Shown here piece by piece: positions 25,191-34,529 of a stretch of DNA of 64,000 nt. The stretch's first letter is position 1. Every line of letters begins with the position of its first letter. Below the pieces are notes generated by a model. The model was not told where the DNA came from, did no database searches, and saw only the letters and a list, made by a program, of their open reading frames with translations. This stretch comes from Nitrobacter vulgaris (GTDB taxonomy: Bacteria; Pseudomonadota; Alphaproteobacteria; Rhizobiales; Xanthobacteraceae), in contig NZ_JAVDPZ010000004.1 of NCBI RefSeq assembly GCF_031453995.1, forward strand, positions 62,001 to 126,000, in the 5' to 3' direction. The position numbers were made by a program, and so were the translations under genes.

Positions 25191-26185
25191 GGAATTGCCT
25201 CGCGAGGCCATTTGAGGACCGGGTCCGGCACGCTCTCCGGGTCGGATGTTGCGGCGGGCACGCAGGACTGCTGTCGTGCCCGCGCGCTGCGGACATGTGC
25301 CGCGTCCCCCGTTTCGGATCGCTGCCGCGGCGAGGAGCTTTCGTCGGCGATCATCTCTTCCACCGGCGCGGGAGCGAACGACGGCAAGCCCGCCCCGACT
25401 TGAATCGGGTCCAAAACACCCGCCACCTCCGCGAGCGGCTTCTGCTTGTCGGCCCAATGGAGCGAGAGGTAATCGAAACCCCGCACGATCGTGGGCTTGA
25501 CGATCTCAAAATAGGGCGAGATGTCGAAATCTCGTGGCATATAGAGCGAGGAATCGCGAATGTGCAGAATCTCGCGCCGGGCGTTGCGGCTGCCGGCGCG
25601 GGTGATCTTCGGCAGGATCGGATAGCGCACCGCGCCGAACGCCTGCGCGATCAACGCCGAGCAGATAATCTTGGTCGGATCGCCAGACCCGAACGCGATC
25701 ATGCGCCGCCGCCAGCGCTGCGGCACCGGCAGCGGAAACAGGTAACGCATCAGATCGACGATGTTCTTGGTGTCGTAGCCGAAGCCGATCCGGTTGATGG
25801 CGTAGCGGCACACCGTGACGCGATCCTCGTGCGACAGCCCGACCGGGCGGCACAACCGGGTGTGATACGGAAGATATTTCGACAGCGGCGCCGAGATGAC
25901 ACCTTCGCCGACATTGGCCTCGATCAGCACATGCGACTCGCCATCGGGCTCGCTGGCGCCGTCGATCGGGCCGACATAAAGCGCGGCATGCGACCATGTC
26001 GATTGCGTCAGATACTTGATGATGCCGGAAATACGGCTATTGCCTTCGACCAGGAGAACGTCGCCCTCCTGAATGAGGCCGCGCACGCGCTCCGGATCGC
26101 TCGGCGTGAACGGCTCGTACCCCGGCAGCTCCTTCTGGAGGTACGCCGCAATCCATTTTCCGACCGTATCGAGCACGAAACCCAT
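25187..26185 (-). CDS. YiiX/YebB-like cysteine hydrolase
   Basis: A 332-residue protein of the permuted NlpC/P60-like (YiiX/YebB) family. The histidine motif STWSHAALYVG and the cysteine motif KIICSALIAQAFG are the likely catalytic pair. The first 240 residues form the enzyme and the last 90 are proline- and charge-rich. Enzymes of this fold cleave amide or thioester bonds; the substrate is unknown. It is coupled to the downstream redoxin gene by an ATGA overlap. Confidence 0.75.
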   Translation of the reverse strand: MGFVLDTVGKWIAAYLQKELPGYEPFTPSDPERVRGLIQEGDVLLVEGNSRISGIIKYLTQSTWSHAALYVGPIDGASEPDGESHVLIEANVGEGVISAPLSKYLPYHTRLCRPVGLSHEDRVTVCRYAINRIGFGYDTKNIVDLMRYLFPLPVPQRWRRRMIAFGSGDPTKIICSALIAQAFGAVRYPILPKITRAGSRNARREILHIRDSSLYMPRDFDISPYFEIVKPTIVRGFDYLSLHWADKQKPLAEVAGVLDPIQVGAGLPSFAPAPVEEMIADESSSPRQRSETGDAAHVRSARARQQSCVPAATSDPESVPDPVLKWPREAIP

Positions 26186-26509
26186 GGCAGTCTCTCTCCG
26201 CCTTTCGACCTGACCGGTTTTCCCTCCTTACCATGGCCAAAACCCGTTGCAATTCGGTTCATAGCTGCAATCGCGAAATAACCATCGATTCACCATGACA
26301 GTTGCCGCAGGCTGATTGATGCGGCAAGTTCGCCGTGTCCCGAATCCTAAGCCTGCCAGACCGTCGGATCCGAAAAGAACACTGAAAATCTACGATTCTC
26401 TGGTGGCATGGAATCAGACCGTTCGTTTTGGAACATGCAAAACGGGAAGCGATTTTTTTTAAAACCACCACGCCGGTCATTCCTGCATTTGAGTCTTGGA
26501 AACCATGCC
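26186..26509. other. Divergent intergenic region
   Basis: It lies between the leftward hydrolase and the rightward amine oxidase, and so should hold both promoters. No gene is supported; an in-frame extension of the amine oxidase to 26408 lacks a ribosome site. A run of eight T followed by AAAA lies near 26453-26464. Confidence 0.5.
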
Positions 26510-27946
26510 ATGAGAATGACACGCCGCGATTTCCTGTCGGCATCCGCCGCCTGTGTAGCAGGAATGGGCATCGGCCGCGCGCCGGCCGCGCCGCTGCCGC
26601 GTGATGCCGAGATCGTCGTGATCGGCGCAGGCGCCGCAGGCATCGCCGCGGCGCGACGGATTCAGGCGGCAAATCGCACCGTGCTTGTGGTCGAAGCGGC
26701 AGACAGGATCGGCGGACGCTGTCACACCGATACCAGGACTTTCGGGACGCCGTTCGATCGCGGCGCACGCTGGCTGTTTGAGCCCGACACCAATCCGATG
26801 ATCCGGCTGGCGCGAAGCGTGGGTACAGAGATGTTTCCGGCCCAGCTCGGCCAGAAAATCCGCATCGGGCGGCGTAACGCGCGGGCGGGCGAAACCGAGC
26901 AATTCCTCGCGGCGCTGGTGCGCGCACGGCGCGCCATCGGCGAGGCCGCGCGCGGGAAGATCGACGTCGCCTGCGCCTCGGTGCTGCCCGGCGATCTCGA
27001 CGTTTGGGCTCAGACGATCGATTTCGTGCTCGGCGCCAGCGCCACTGGAAAAGATCTGAAATATCTCTCGGTGATGGATCGGGCGAGCGCGCCTGAGCGC
27101 AACGCCGCGATTGATTGCAAACAGGGCCTCGGCGTACTGCTCGCGACGCTCGGCCAAGCCATACCGGTGAGTTTGTCGACGCCTGTCAGCCGGGTGACCT
27201 GGGCCGGCCGCGCCATTGGAGTCGAGACACCCGCGGGTCGTATCGACGCACGCGCCGTCATCATCACCGTATCCGTCAATGTGCTGACCGCAGGCAACAT
27301 CCGCTTCACGCCCGACTTGCCGAAGCGCTCGCTTGACGCGGCTGCGAAATTGTCGCTCGGCAGCTACGATCGCATCGCGCTGTGGCTACCCAACAATCCG
27401 CTCGGCCTTGGACACAATGAAACCATGATAGAGCAGAGCAGCGACGGAAAGACCGCGCTTCTCGTGGCGAACGCGGGCGGATCGTCGTTGTGCACGATTG
27501 ATATCGCGGGCAGCTTCGGTCGCGATCTGTCGGCGCAAGGAGCAGGCGCGATGACGGCCTTCGCCACGGAGTGGTTGACAAAGTTATTCGGTAGCGATGC
27601 TGCGGCTGGGGTGAAGCAGTCCGCCGTGACCAGATGGAACGCCGACCCCTATGCGCTCGGGGCGATGTCGGCCGCAGAACCTGGCGGCCACCCCTCGCGG
27701 AGAATCCTGATGGAGCCGCTGGGCAACCTGTTTCTCGCCGGTGAAGCCGCGCACGAGACGCTGTGGGGTACCGTCAACGGCGCATGGGAGAGCGGCGAGC
27801 GAGCGGCTGACGCCGCGCTGCGAAAAATCGGCGCGAGCAAGGAGCCAGCACAGCCGTCAGCGTCAAAGCACAAGCCATTGCGACACGACAGACGAACGCC
27901 GTCGCGAAGCGCAAACGACGCCTTCGGCTTTCCGCTGCCCCGATGA
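26510..27946 (+). CDS. Tat-exported flavin amine oxidase
   Basis: A 478-residue FAD-dependent amine oxidase. The N-terminus MRMTRRDFLSASAACVAGMG is a twin-arginine signal, so the folded flavoprotein is exported. The FAD-binding EIVVIGAGAAGIAAA, the DRIGGRC motif and the C-terminal NLFLAGEAAHETLWGTVNGA complete the fold of monoamine oxidases and related enzymes. Start ATG 26510 places the signal correctly. It ends with an ATGA overlap onto the Dph6-like gene. The amine substrate is unknown. Confidence 0.87.
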   Translation: MRMTRRDFLSASAACVAGMGIGRAPAAPLPRDAEIVVIGAGAAGIAAARRIQAANRTVLVVEAADRIGGRCHTDTRTFGTPFDRGARWLFEPDTNPMIRLARSVGTEMFPAQLGQKIRIGRRNARAGETEQFLAALVRARRAIGEAARGKIDVACASVLPGDLDVWAQTIDFVLGASATGKDLKYLSVMDRASAPERNAAIDCKQGLGVLLATLGQAIPVSLSTPVSRVTWAGRAIGVETPAGRIDARAVIITVSVNVLTAGNIRFTPDLPKRSLDAAAKLSLGSYDRIALWLPNNPLGLGHNETMIEQSSDGKTALLVANAGGSSLCTIDIAGSFGRDLSAQGAGAMTAFATEWLTKLFGSDAAAGVKQSAVTRWNADPYALGAMSAAEPGGHPSRRILMEPLGNLFLAGEAAHETLWGTVNGAWESGERAADAALRKIGASKEPAQPSASKHKPLRHDRRTPSRSANDAFGFPLPR

Positions 27947-28611
27947 CGCGACCGAGGGCGCTGATTTCATGGTCGTCAGGCAAAGACAGCGCCTTCGCCC
28001 TGCATGAGATTCGCCGCGAGGGCGCGTTCGATGTCGTCGGCGCACTGACCACGGTGAACGAGAGCTTCGGCCGCGTCTCGATCCACGGCGTGCGCGAAAA
28101 GCTCTTGCACGCGCAACTCGCGTCCGCAGGACTGCCGCCGCTCGTCGTGCCGATTCCCAATCCGTGCCCGAACGATGCCTATGAAGAGCGGATGACGCGG
28201 GCGATGGCGGATGCAAAGCGGTCCGGCATCACGCATGTCATCTTCGGCGATTTGTTTCTCGCGGATATCCGCGCCTATCGCGAACAAAAGCTCGCCGGCA
28301 CTGGTATCACGCCGGTGTTTCCATTGTGGCGCCGGCCTACTTCGGCGCTTGCGCGCGACATGATCGCGAGCGGACTGGAAGCGCATCTGGTCTCGATCGA
28401 TCGAGCGAAGCTCGACCGTTCGTTTGCCGGCCGCAACTTCAATGAGGCGCTACTGAAGGACCTTCCGGCCGGAATCGATCCGTGCGGCGAAAACGGCGAG
28501 TTCCACACTTTCGTTTTTGCCGCGCCGATATTCTCGCAGCGAATCGAGGTCGTACGCGGCGACATTGTCGAGCGCGAGGGATTCGCTTACTGCGATCTTG
28601 TGCCTGCGTAA
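27943..28611 (+). CDS. Dph6-like ATP pyrophosphatase
   Basis: A 222-residue PP-loop ATP-binding protein. The loop ISWSSGKDSAFAL at the N-terminus and the DPCGENGEFHTFV motif are typical of the diphthine-ammonia ligase family. Bacteria lack diphthamide, so this homologue probably amidates or thiolates another substrate. It is translationally coupled to the amine oxidase, suggesting a related nitrogen reaction, but there is no proof. Confidence 0.82.
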   Translation: MTRPRALISWSSGKDSAFALHEIRREGAFDVVGALTTVNESFGRVSIHGVREKLLHAQLASAGLPPLVVPIPNPCPNDAYEERMTRAMADAKRSGITHVIFGDLFLADIRAYREQKLAGTGITPVFPLWRRPTSALARDMIASGLEAHLVSIDRAKLDRSFAGRNFNEALLKDLPAGIDPCGENGEFHTFVFAAPIFSQRIEVVRGDIVEREGFAYCDLVPA

Positions 28612-28620
28612 TCGTTCCAG

Positions 28621-28665
28621 TGTACTTGATGCGAACCGGTATCCGCCTCGCGTCAAAACGCTTTA
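28621..28665. repeat. Intergenic repeat copy
   Basis: GCGAACCGGTATCC and GTCAAAACGCTTT match the family seen at 18394-18447 and 56354-56408. It lies between the convergent Dph6-like and pheT genes, and its end touches the pheT stop codon. Confidence 0.7.
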
Positions 28666-31101
28666 ACCGCGCAAGCTGCCGCCGGTTCTTTTCGCGACTT
28701 CAGCGACGACCTTCGCCGCCACCGCGTCGATCTCCTGATCGGTCAGCGTCTTGTCACGCGGCTGCAGCGTCACCGCGATAGCAACCGATTTCTTGTCCGC
28801 ATCGATGCCCTTGCCTTCGTAGATATCGAACACCGTGACGCCCGAGATCAGCTTCCTGTCCACGTTTTGCGCCGCGCGGACGATATCGGCCGTTTTCACA
28901 ACGCGATCGACGATGAACGCGAAGTCGCGCGCCACAGGCTGGAACGGCGGCAATTCCAGCACCGGTTTTGCGCGAGTCGGCTTCTGCTTGGCCTCCGGAA
29001 TGCGGTCGAGAATCACCTCGAATGCGAGTAGCGGACCATCAGCCTTCAGCGCTTCGAGCACGCGGGGATGCAGTTCGCCGAAATAGCCGAGCACGTTCTG
29101 CGGTCCGATCTGGATCGCAGCCGATCGTCCCGGATGCAGCCATGCCGGAAAGTTTTTCGATTCGCTGCCGGCGCCGATCTGCAATGCCTGTGCCGGCGCA
29201 CCGGCGGCAGCCAGCAAGGCAAGCGCATCGGCCTTTACATCAAGCGCATCCGCGGTGGCCGAGCCCGACCAGTGCCTCCCGAGACCCGCCGACGAGGCCA
29301 TGCCGCGGCGAAGCCCGGCGGCGGCCATGAATTGATCCTGCGCACCGTCGCCTCTGAAAATCTGCCCGACCTCGAACAGCGCGACGTCGGGAAAGCCCCG
29401 GTCGGCATTGGCCTGCGTGATCGCGACGAGACCCGGCAGCAGGCTCGGCCTCATGTCGGAAAGATCCGAGGCAATTGGGTTGGCGAGCGCCAGTTCCTTA
29501 CTTCCGCCGCCGAACAGCTCGGCCTGCGGCTTGGCGATGAACGACCAGTTGACGGCTTCGACCATGCCGCGCGCCGCCAGCGCACGCCGCGCGCGTCGGG
29601 TGCGTGACTGGATCGGCGTCAGCACAGGTTTGCGCGGAGCCTCGCCACGATCGAACGGCGTCATCGGTACCTTGTCGACGTCAACGATACGCACGATCTC
29701 CTCGACGATGTCGGCCTTGCCCTGAACGTCAGTGCGCCAGGTGGGGATAGCGACCTTCACAACGGGCCCGCTGCCGGCCACCATGAAACCGAGATGGCCG
29801 AGAATGCGCCGCACTTCGACCAGAGGCACATCGATAGCCGCCAGCCGCTTGATTTCGCTCAAGGGGAAATCGATCACGCGGTCATCGGGCAGCGCCTGTC
29901 CGGCAACGACGTTCTCCGACGGCGTGCCGCCGCAAAGCTCGATCACGAGCCGCGTCGCCATTTCGAGACCGGGCACCATGAAAGCGGGATCGACGCCGCG
30001 CTCGAAGCGATAGCGTGCGTCTGAATTGATGCCGAGCCTGCGGCCGGTCTGCGCGATGTTGATCTCGCTCCATAGCGCCGATTCGATCAGCACATCGGTG
30101 GTGGTCTCGTCGCAGCCGGATTGCTCGCCGCCCATGATGCCGGCGAGCGATTCGACGCCCTTGTCATCGGCGATGACGCAAACATTCGGATCGAGCGTGT
30201 AAGTGCGGCCGTCGAGCGCCAGCAGCGTCTCACCGTCGCGCGCGCGACGGATCGTGAGATTTCCGTGCACCTTCTTCGCGTCGAACACGTGCAGCGGGCG
30301 GCCGCGGTCGTAGGTCATGAAGTTGGTGATGTCGACCAGCGCATTGATCGGGCGCAGGCCAATCGAAGTCAGGCGCTTTTGCAGCCATTCCGGCGACGGG
30401 CCGTTCTTCACCCCGCGGACGAGGCGCAGCGCGAAACCCGGACACAGCGCGGCATCCTCCACCGTCACCTTCACCGGACAGGGAAATTCGCCCTTGATCG
30501 GCTTGATGGTCGGGTCCTTGAAGCGACCCATGTCGGCAGCGGACAGATCGCGCGCGATGCCGTGCACGCCCGTGCAATCCTGCCGGTTCGGCGTCAGGTT
30601 GATCTCGATCACGGGATCGCCGAGTCCGGCCCATTCCGCATATCCCACACCGACCGGCGCATCCGCCGGCAATTCGATGATGCCGTCGTGATCCTCGGAG
30701 ATTTCAAGCTCGGCCGCCGAGCACAACATGCCGCGGCTCTCGACGCCGCGGATGGTGCCGACGCCGAGCGTGATATTCTTTCCCGGAATGTGGGTGCCAG
30801 GCGGCGCGAACACGCTGACGAGGCCCTCGCGCGCGTTCGGCGCGCCGCACACCACCTGGATGTAAGCAGGCTCACCCTTGTCGCTGGTCTCGCCGGTATC
30901 GACCATGCAGACCCTGAGACGATCGGCGTTCGGATGCTGCACAGCGGAGACCACGCGCGCGATGGTGAACGGCGCGAACGTCTTCGATTTGTCCGCGATG
31001 TGCTCGACCTCGAGCCCGATCATGGTCAGCTTGTCGGCGAGTTTGTCGAGCGGCTCGTCGGTGTCGAGATGCTCTTTCAGCCAGGAAAGGGTGAATTTCA
31101 C
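28663..31101 (-). CDS. pheT: Phenylalanyl-tRNA synthetase beta subunit
   Basis: An 812-residue beta subunit of the alpha2-beta2 phenylalanyl-tRNA synthetase. In order: OB-fold tRNA-binding domain (about 40-150), B3/B4 editing domain, B5 domain, catalytic-like core, and C-terminal FDX-ACB anticodon-binding domain (from about PFQPVARDFAFIVDR). The start is GTG 31101, overlapping the pheS stop by GTGA, so pheS and pheT are coupled, fitting equal subunit synthesis. Length is normal. Confidence 0.96.
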   Translation of the reverse strand: MKFTLSWLKEHLDTDEPLDKLADKLTMIGLEVEHIADKSKTFAPFTIARVVSAVQHPNADRLRVCMVDTGETSDKGEPAYIQVVCGAPNAREGLVSVFAPPGTHIPGKNITLGVGTIRGVESRGMLCSAAELEISEDHDGIIELPADAPVGVGYAEWAGLGDPVIEINLTPNRQDCTGVHGIARDLSAADMGRFKDPTIKPIKGEFPCPVKVTVEDAALCPGFALRLVRGVKNGPSPEWLQKRLTSIGLRPINALVDITNFMTYDRGRPLHVFDAKKVHGNLTIRRARDGETLLALDGRTYTLDPNVCVIADDKGVESLAGIMGGEQSGCDETTTDVLIESALWSEINIAQTGRRLGINSDARYRFERGVDPAFMVPGLEMATRLVIELCGGTPSENVVAGQALPDDRVIDFPLSEIKRLAAIDVPLVEVRRILGHLGFMVAGSGPVVKVAIPTWRTDVQGKADIVEEIVRIVDVDKVPMTPFDRGEAPRKPVLTPIQSRTRRARRALAARGMVEAVNWSFIAKPQAELFGGGSKELALANPIASDLSDMRPSLLPGLVAITQANADRGFPDVALFEVGQIFRGDGAQDQFMAAAGLRRGMASSAGLGRHWSGSATADALDVKADALALLAAAGAPAQALQIGAGSESKNFPAWLHPGRSAAIQIGPQNVLGYFGELHPRVLEALKADGPLLAFEVILDRIPEAKQKPTRAKPVLELPPFQPVARDFAFIVDRVVKTADIVRAAQNVDRKLISGVTVFDIYEGKGIDADKKSVAIAVTLQPRDKTLTDQEIDAVAAKVVAEVAKRTGGSLRG

Positions 31102-32204
31102 GTCGACAATCCCCCCGCGAGCGTCGGGATCTCAAGCGGCCTGAAGCCGTAGTGAGTGAGCCAGCGCACGTCGCCTTCGAACAATTGCCGCAGATCGGCG
31201 ATGCCGTATTTCAGCATGGCGATGCGGTCGATCCCCATGCCCCAGGCGAAGCCCTGATAAACTTCCGGATCGATGCCGCACAGCTTCAGCACGTTCGGAT
31301 GCACCATGCCGCAGCCGAGAATCTCCAGCCAGTCCTCGCCCTCGCCGAAGCGAATCTCGTTCTTGTCGCGGCGGCACTGGATATCGACTTCCAGCGACGG
31401 CTCCGTGAACGGGAAGAACGAGGGACGGAAACGCATGTTGACGTTGTCGACCTCGAAGAAGGCCTTGCAGAATTCGTGCAGGATCCATTTGAGGTGGCCG
31501 AGATGCGATGACTTGTCGATCACCAGCCCCTCGACCTGATGGAACATCGGCGTATGGGTCTGATCCGAGTCGCTGCGATAGGTGCGGCCAGGGCAGATGA
31601 CACGAATCGGCGGTGTCTTGCTCAACATGGTGCGCACCTGCACCGGCGAGGTATGGGTGCGCAGCAGGAGGCGCGAAGGCTTTTCTCCGGCCTCCGAGCC
31701 GGCTGCCTCCTTCGGGTTGAAGTAGAAGGTGTCGTGCATCTCCCGCGCCGGATGGCCTTCCGGGAAATTCAGCCGCGTGAAATTATAGTCGTCGGTCTCG
31801 ATATCGGGACCTTCGGCGACCGCGAAACCCATGTCGGCGAAGATCGTGGTGACCTCGTCCCACACCTGGCTCAGCGGATGGATGCGGCCGGCTTCCGCGG
31901 GCGTCTCGCGCAGCGGCAGCGTGACGTCGATCGTTTCCGACGCAAGGCGCGCGTCGAGCGCGGCGGATTTCAGTACCTCGCGGCGTGCGTTGATGGCGGC
32001 GGCCACCCGGTCCTTCAGCATGTTGATCGCAGCGCCGCGCGTCTTGCGTTCGTCCGGGGACATCGCGCCAAGCGTCTTGAGCAACGCCGTCACCGCGCCG
32101 TTCTTGCCGAGCGCCGCGACGCGCACCGCCTCCAGCGCGGCTTCGTCGCCTGCATTGTCGACAGCGCCGGTCAGTTCCTGTTCGAGAATCTCGATGTCGG
32201 CCAT
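31098..32204 (-). CDS. pheS: Phenylalanyl-tRNA synthetase alpha subunit
   Basis: A 368-residue class II synthetase subunit that activates phenylalanine. The coiled-coil N-terminus (about 1-90), motif 2 (CPGRTYRSDSDQTHTPMFHQ) and motif 3 (FAWGMGIDRIAMLKYGI) are clear. The start is ATG 32204 (MADIEILEQEL); the open frame continues far upstream through DinB and rplT sequence but is not coding there. It follows the DinB gene by 5 bp. Confidence 0.96.
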   Translation of the reverse strand: MADIEILEQELTGAVDNAGDEAALEAVRVAALGKNGAVTALLKTLGAMSPDERKTRGAAINMLKDRVAAAINARREVLKSAALDARLASETIDVTLPLRETPAEAGRIHPLSQVWDEVTTIFADMGFAVAEGPDIETDDYNFTRLNFPEGHPAREMHDTFYFNPKEAAGSEAGEKPSRLLLRTHTSPVQVRTMLSKTPPIRVICPGRTYRSDSDQTHTPMFHQVEGLVIDKSSHLGHLKWILHEFCKAFFEVDNVNMRFRPSFFPFTEPSLEVDIQCRRDKNEIRFGEGEDWLEILGCGMVHPNVLKLCGIDPEVYQGFAWGMGIDRIAMLKYGIADLRQLFEGDVRWLTHYGFRPLEIPTLAGGLST

Positions 32205-32209
32205 CCCTT

Positions 32210-32710
32210 TTACTCCGGCATGATGAACAAGTCGGTCTCGCGCGGCTTGCCGCCCGCCTGCGTCAGCATCGCGTGAACCTGCCCGCGATGATGGGTCTGA
32301 TGATTGAAAAGATGCATCACGAGCTGCCAGCGCGGCTTGGTCACGCTGCTCCCTGTCGCGCCGGAGAACCAGGTAAGATCTGCCTTGATCCAGTCCGGAT
32401 CGAGACCGTCGGCCCACTCGATCAGCCGGGCGTCCGCGGCGCGACGCTCGCGCTTGAGTTCGCTCCAGTCGGGAACAAGCGTCGGCGACTCGCCGATCCC
32501 GCAACCGGGCCTCGGCCAGTCGGAGAACCGGCTCATCCACATGCGGTCGGCCCAAAGCAGATGATTGAGTGTGCCGTGGATCGAGCCGAAGAACGCGCCG
32601 CGATCGCGGCGGCGTTCGCCGTCCGACAGACCGTCGGCCACGGTGTAAAGATTGTCGTTCTGCCAACGGTTGTACCGGGCCATCCGCCTGGCATAGCTGA
32701 TATCGATCAT
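32210..32710 (-). CDS. DinB-family protein
   Basis: A 166-residue four-helix protein of the DinB/YfiT family. The likely metal-binding histidines lie in GTLNHLLWADRMW and in HLFNHQTHHRGQVHAML. These proteins are thiol-dependent transferases or of unknown function; the family is unrelated to the DinB polymerase. It sits between rplT and pheS with short gaps and is probably cotranscribed with them, with no obvious functional link. Confidence 0.85.
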   Translation of the reverse strand: MIDISYARRMARYNRWQNDNLYTVADGLSDGERRRDRGAFFGSIHGTLNHLLWADRMWMSRFSDWPRPGCGIGESPTLVPDWSELKRERRAADARLIEWADGLDPDWIKADLTWFSGATGSSVTKPRWQLVMHLFNHQTHHRGQVHAMLTQAGGKPRETDLFIMPE

Positions 32711-32743
32711 CCGTCGCTCCCGACGGCCGATCGTCGCGAAGCC

Positions 32744-33103
32744 TCAAGCCGCGAGCGCGGCCTTGGCCTTCTCGGCGATCGCCTGGAACGCGGCGGGCTC
32801 GTTGATGGCGAGATCCGACAGCACCTTGCGGTCGACCGTGATGCCCGACTTCGACAGGCCGTCGATGAAGCGGCTGTAGGTCATGCCGAACGGCCGGACG
32901 GCGGCGTTGAGGCGCTGGATCCACAGGGCGCGGAAGGTGCGCTTCTTGCGCTTGCGGTCGCGGAAGGCGTACTGGCCGGCCTTGTCGGCGGCGGCCTTCG
33001 CGGCGCGAATGGTGTTCTTCCGGCGGCCGGAAAAACCCTTGGTGATCTTGTAGACTTTCTTGTGCTTGGCATGAGCCGTCACACCGCGCTTGACGCGAGC
33101 CAT
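32744..33103 (-). CDS. rplT: 50S ribosomal protein L20
   Basis: A 119-residue basic protein needed for early assembly of the large subunit. The sequence MARVKRGVTAHAKHKKVYK, SGRRKNTIRAAK and WIQRLNAAVRPFGMTYSRFI is diagnostic. It follows rpmI by about 70 bp. In many bacteria L20 represses its own operon by binding the leader; the hairpin upstream of rpmI may be part of such control. Confidence 0.97.
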   Translation of the reverse strand: MARVKRGVTAHAKHKKVYKITKGFSGRRKNTIRAAKAAADKAGQYAFRDRKRKKRTFRALWIQRLNAAVRPFGMTYSRFIDGLSKSGITVDRKVLSDLAINEPAAFQAIAEKAKAALAA

Positions 33104-33174
33104 GACCGATCTCCTTCAAAGTGACTGGTGAATTTGACGCCGCTTGGCGCGGCGGGATTGCAACAGGTCGGCCG

Positions 33175-33375
33175 TCAGGCGTTCGGCAAGAAGTACTTCT
33201 TGATGTTGTCGCCGTCGGTCTTGAACAGGATGCGGGTGCCGCGAAGCTGACGAATCTGCTTCTTGGTCCGCTTGATCATGCCATGTCGCTTACCGGCGTG
33301 GGCGGACACCACCTTGCCGGTCCCGGTCACCTTGAAGCGCTTTTTAGCGCCCGATTTGGTCTTCAACTTGGGCAT
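33175..33375 (-). CDS. rpmI: 50S ribosomal protein L35
   Basis: A 66-residue ribosomal protein ([40 protein letters not shown]). The start is ATG 33375 behind AGGAGAG; the frame reads on 12 codons upstream but lacks support. A strong hairpin with a T run lies about 20 bp upstream, between infC and rpmI, so transcription into rpmI-rplT may be attenuated there. Confidence 0.96.
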
Positions 33376-33395
33376 TTGGCTCTCCTGTTGCCACG

Positions 33396-33423
33396 AAAAA
33401 ATGCGCCCCAAGGGGCGCTTTTT
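33396..33423 (-). terminator. Terminator/attenuator upstream of rpmI
   Basis: The stem GCGCCCC / GGGGCGC (33403-33409 and 33412-33418) has T runs on both strands: six on the minus strand and five on the plus strand. It acts on minus-strand transcripts just before the rpmI ribosome site. It is either the infC terminator, far from the gene, or a leader attenuator for rpmI-rplT. Confidence 0.7.
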
Positions 33424-33781
33424 GCGGCGAAATGCTCGCTAGAGCGTTGAAAATGCTCGACTATATCTGAAATGACATCGCCGGCATGGTCGTCGCCACG
33501 GCAGCCCTTGAATCAGCCGGGCGGCGAAGATCGGGCTTATGGCAGAGGATGGCCGGATTGGCAACGATTTAGGGAAAGAACGATCGCTATTCCCAGCCGG
33601 AAGGGGCTGCCCGGGAGAGATGTGCCCACTTAAAAAATAGCTGAAGGCAAGTCGCTTGGAACAGACACGGCGCGCTCCCTCTCCGCTTGCGGGTTAGGTC
33701 TTGCAGAGGCTCGTCGAAACTGGCCCGCCAGATGTCTCGCGAGCCAATTTCGGTCGAACTCTTAAAGAGATGAACGCAGCC
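33424..33781. other. infC-rpmI gap
   Basis: About 360 bp without a gene. On the minus strand it should carry the leader and possibly a promoter of rpmI-rplT. GCTCGCTAGAGCG near 33433 forms a small hairpin. I could not recognise a known L20 leader fold by eye. Confidence 0.4.
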
Positions 33782-34321
33782 TCAGCGCGGTGCCAGCACC
33801 ATGACGACCTGGCGGCCCTCGAACCTGGCGTCCTGCTCGACCTTGGCGTAGGCGGCGACGTCGGCCTTCACCTTGTCGAGCAGTTTGGTGCCGATCTCCT
33901 GGTGAGCCATCTCGCGGCCGCGATAGCGCAGGGTGATCTTGACCTTGTCGCCCTCTTCGAAGAACCGCTGCATCGCCTTCATTTTCACGTCGTAGTCGTG
34001 ATCGTCGATCATCGGACGGAGCTTGATCTCCTTGATCTCGACGACCTTCTGCTTCTTGCGGGCTTCGGCGGCTTTCTTCTGGGCCTGAAACTTGTATTTC
34101 CCGTAATCCATGATCTTGCAGACGGGAGGACTGCTGTTCGGGGCAATCTCGACCAGATCCATACCGGCATCCATGGCCATCTTGATGGCGGCGATCGTTT
34201 CCACGGTACCTTGGTTGGTGCCGTCCTGATCGATCAATTGAACCTGGGCATTGCGGATTTCATCGTTGGTGCGCGGTCCGTCTTTCGCGACGGGCATTGG
34301 CGCTCTACTGGGACGGCGAAT
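33782..34321 (-). CDS. infC: Translation initiation factor IF-3, AUU start
   Basis: IF-3 prevents premature 30S-50S joining and checks the start codon. The core (GPRTNDEIRNAQVQLIDQDG, KIMDYGKYKFQAQKK, GREMAHQEIG) is complete. An ATG exists at 34297, but eight codons upstream ATT at 34321 begins MRRPSRAPMPVAKDG and follows GGAGAG with 8-bp spacing, whereas the ATG has no ribosome site. AUU is the hallmark of autoregulated infC genes, because IF-3 rejects non-canonical starts when abundant. From ATT the product has 179 residues. Confidence 0.9.
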   Translation of the reverse strand: MRRPSRAPMPVAKDGPRTNDEIRNAQVQLIDQDGTNQGTVETIAAIKMAMDAGMDLVEIAPNSSPPVCKIMDYGKYKFQAQKKAAEARKKQKVVEIKEIKLRPMIDDHDYDVKMKAMQRFFEEGDKVKITLRYRGREMAHQEIGTKLLDKVKADVAAYAKVEQDARFEGRQVVMVLAPR

Positions 34322-34529
34322 GGGTGGCTCTCCAATGTTGTGAAAGAAGCGCCTACTTTGAAGGAATAAGCGGCTGCGGGCAAGCGGGGGAATTTAACGC
34401 GGGGCAAAACCATCGAACGCGAGGTATTTTGGTCACGCCGATCAATTTCGATCCGCTACTTGTTCCGCATCGAGCAGGCATTCAAATGGGGGAACGGCAC
34501 TGCCGGAAACACGCAAACGGACGGACGCC

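Noticed and set aside
31098..33119. A 673-residue fusion reading through pheS, DinB and rplT
   Set aside because: The extra N-terminal part is arginine-rich shadow sequence; pheS has a good start at 32204.
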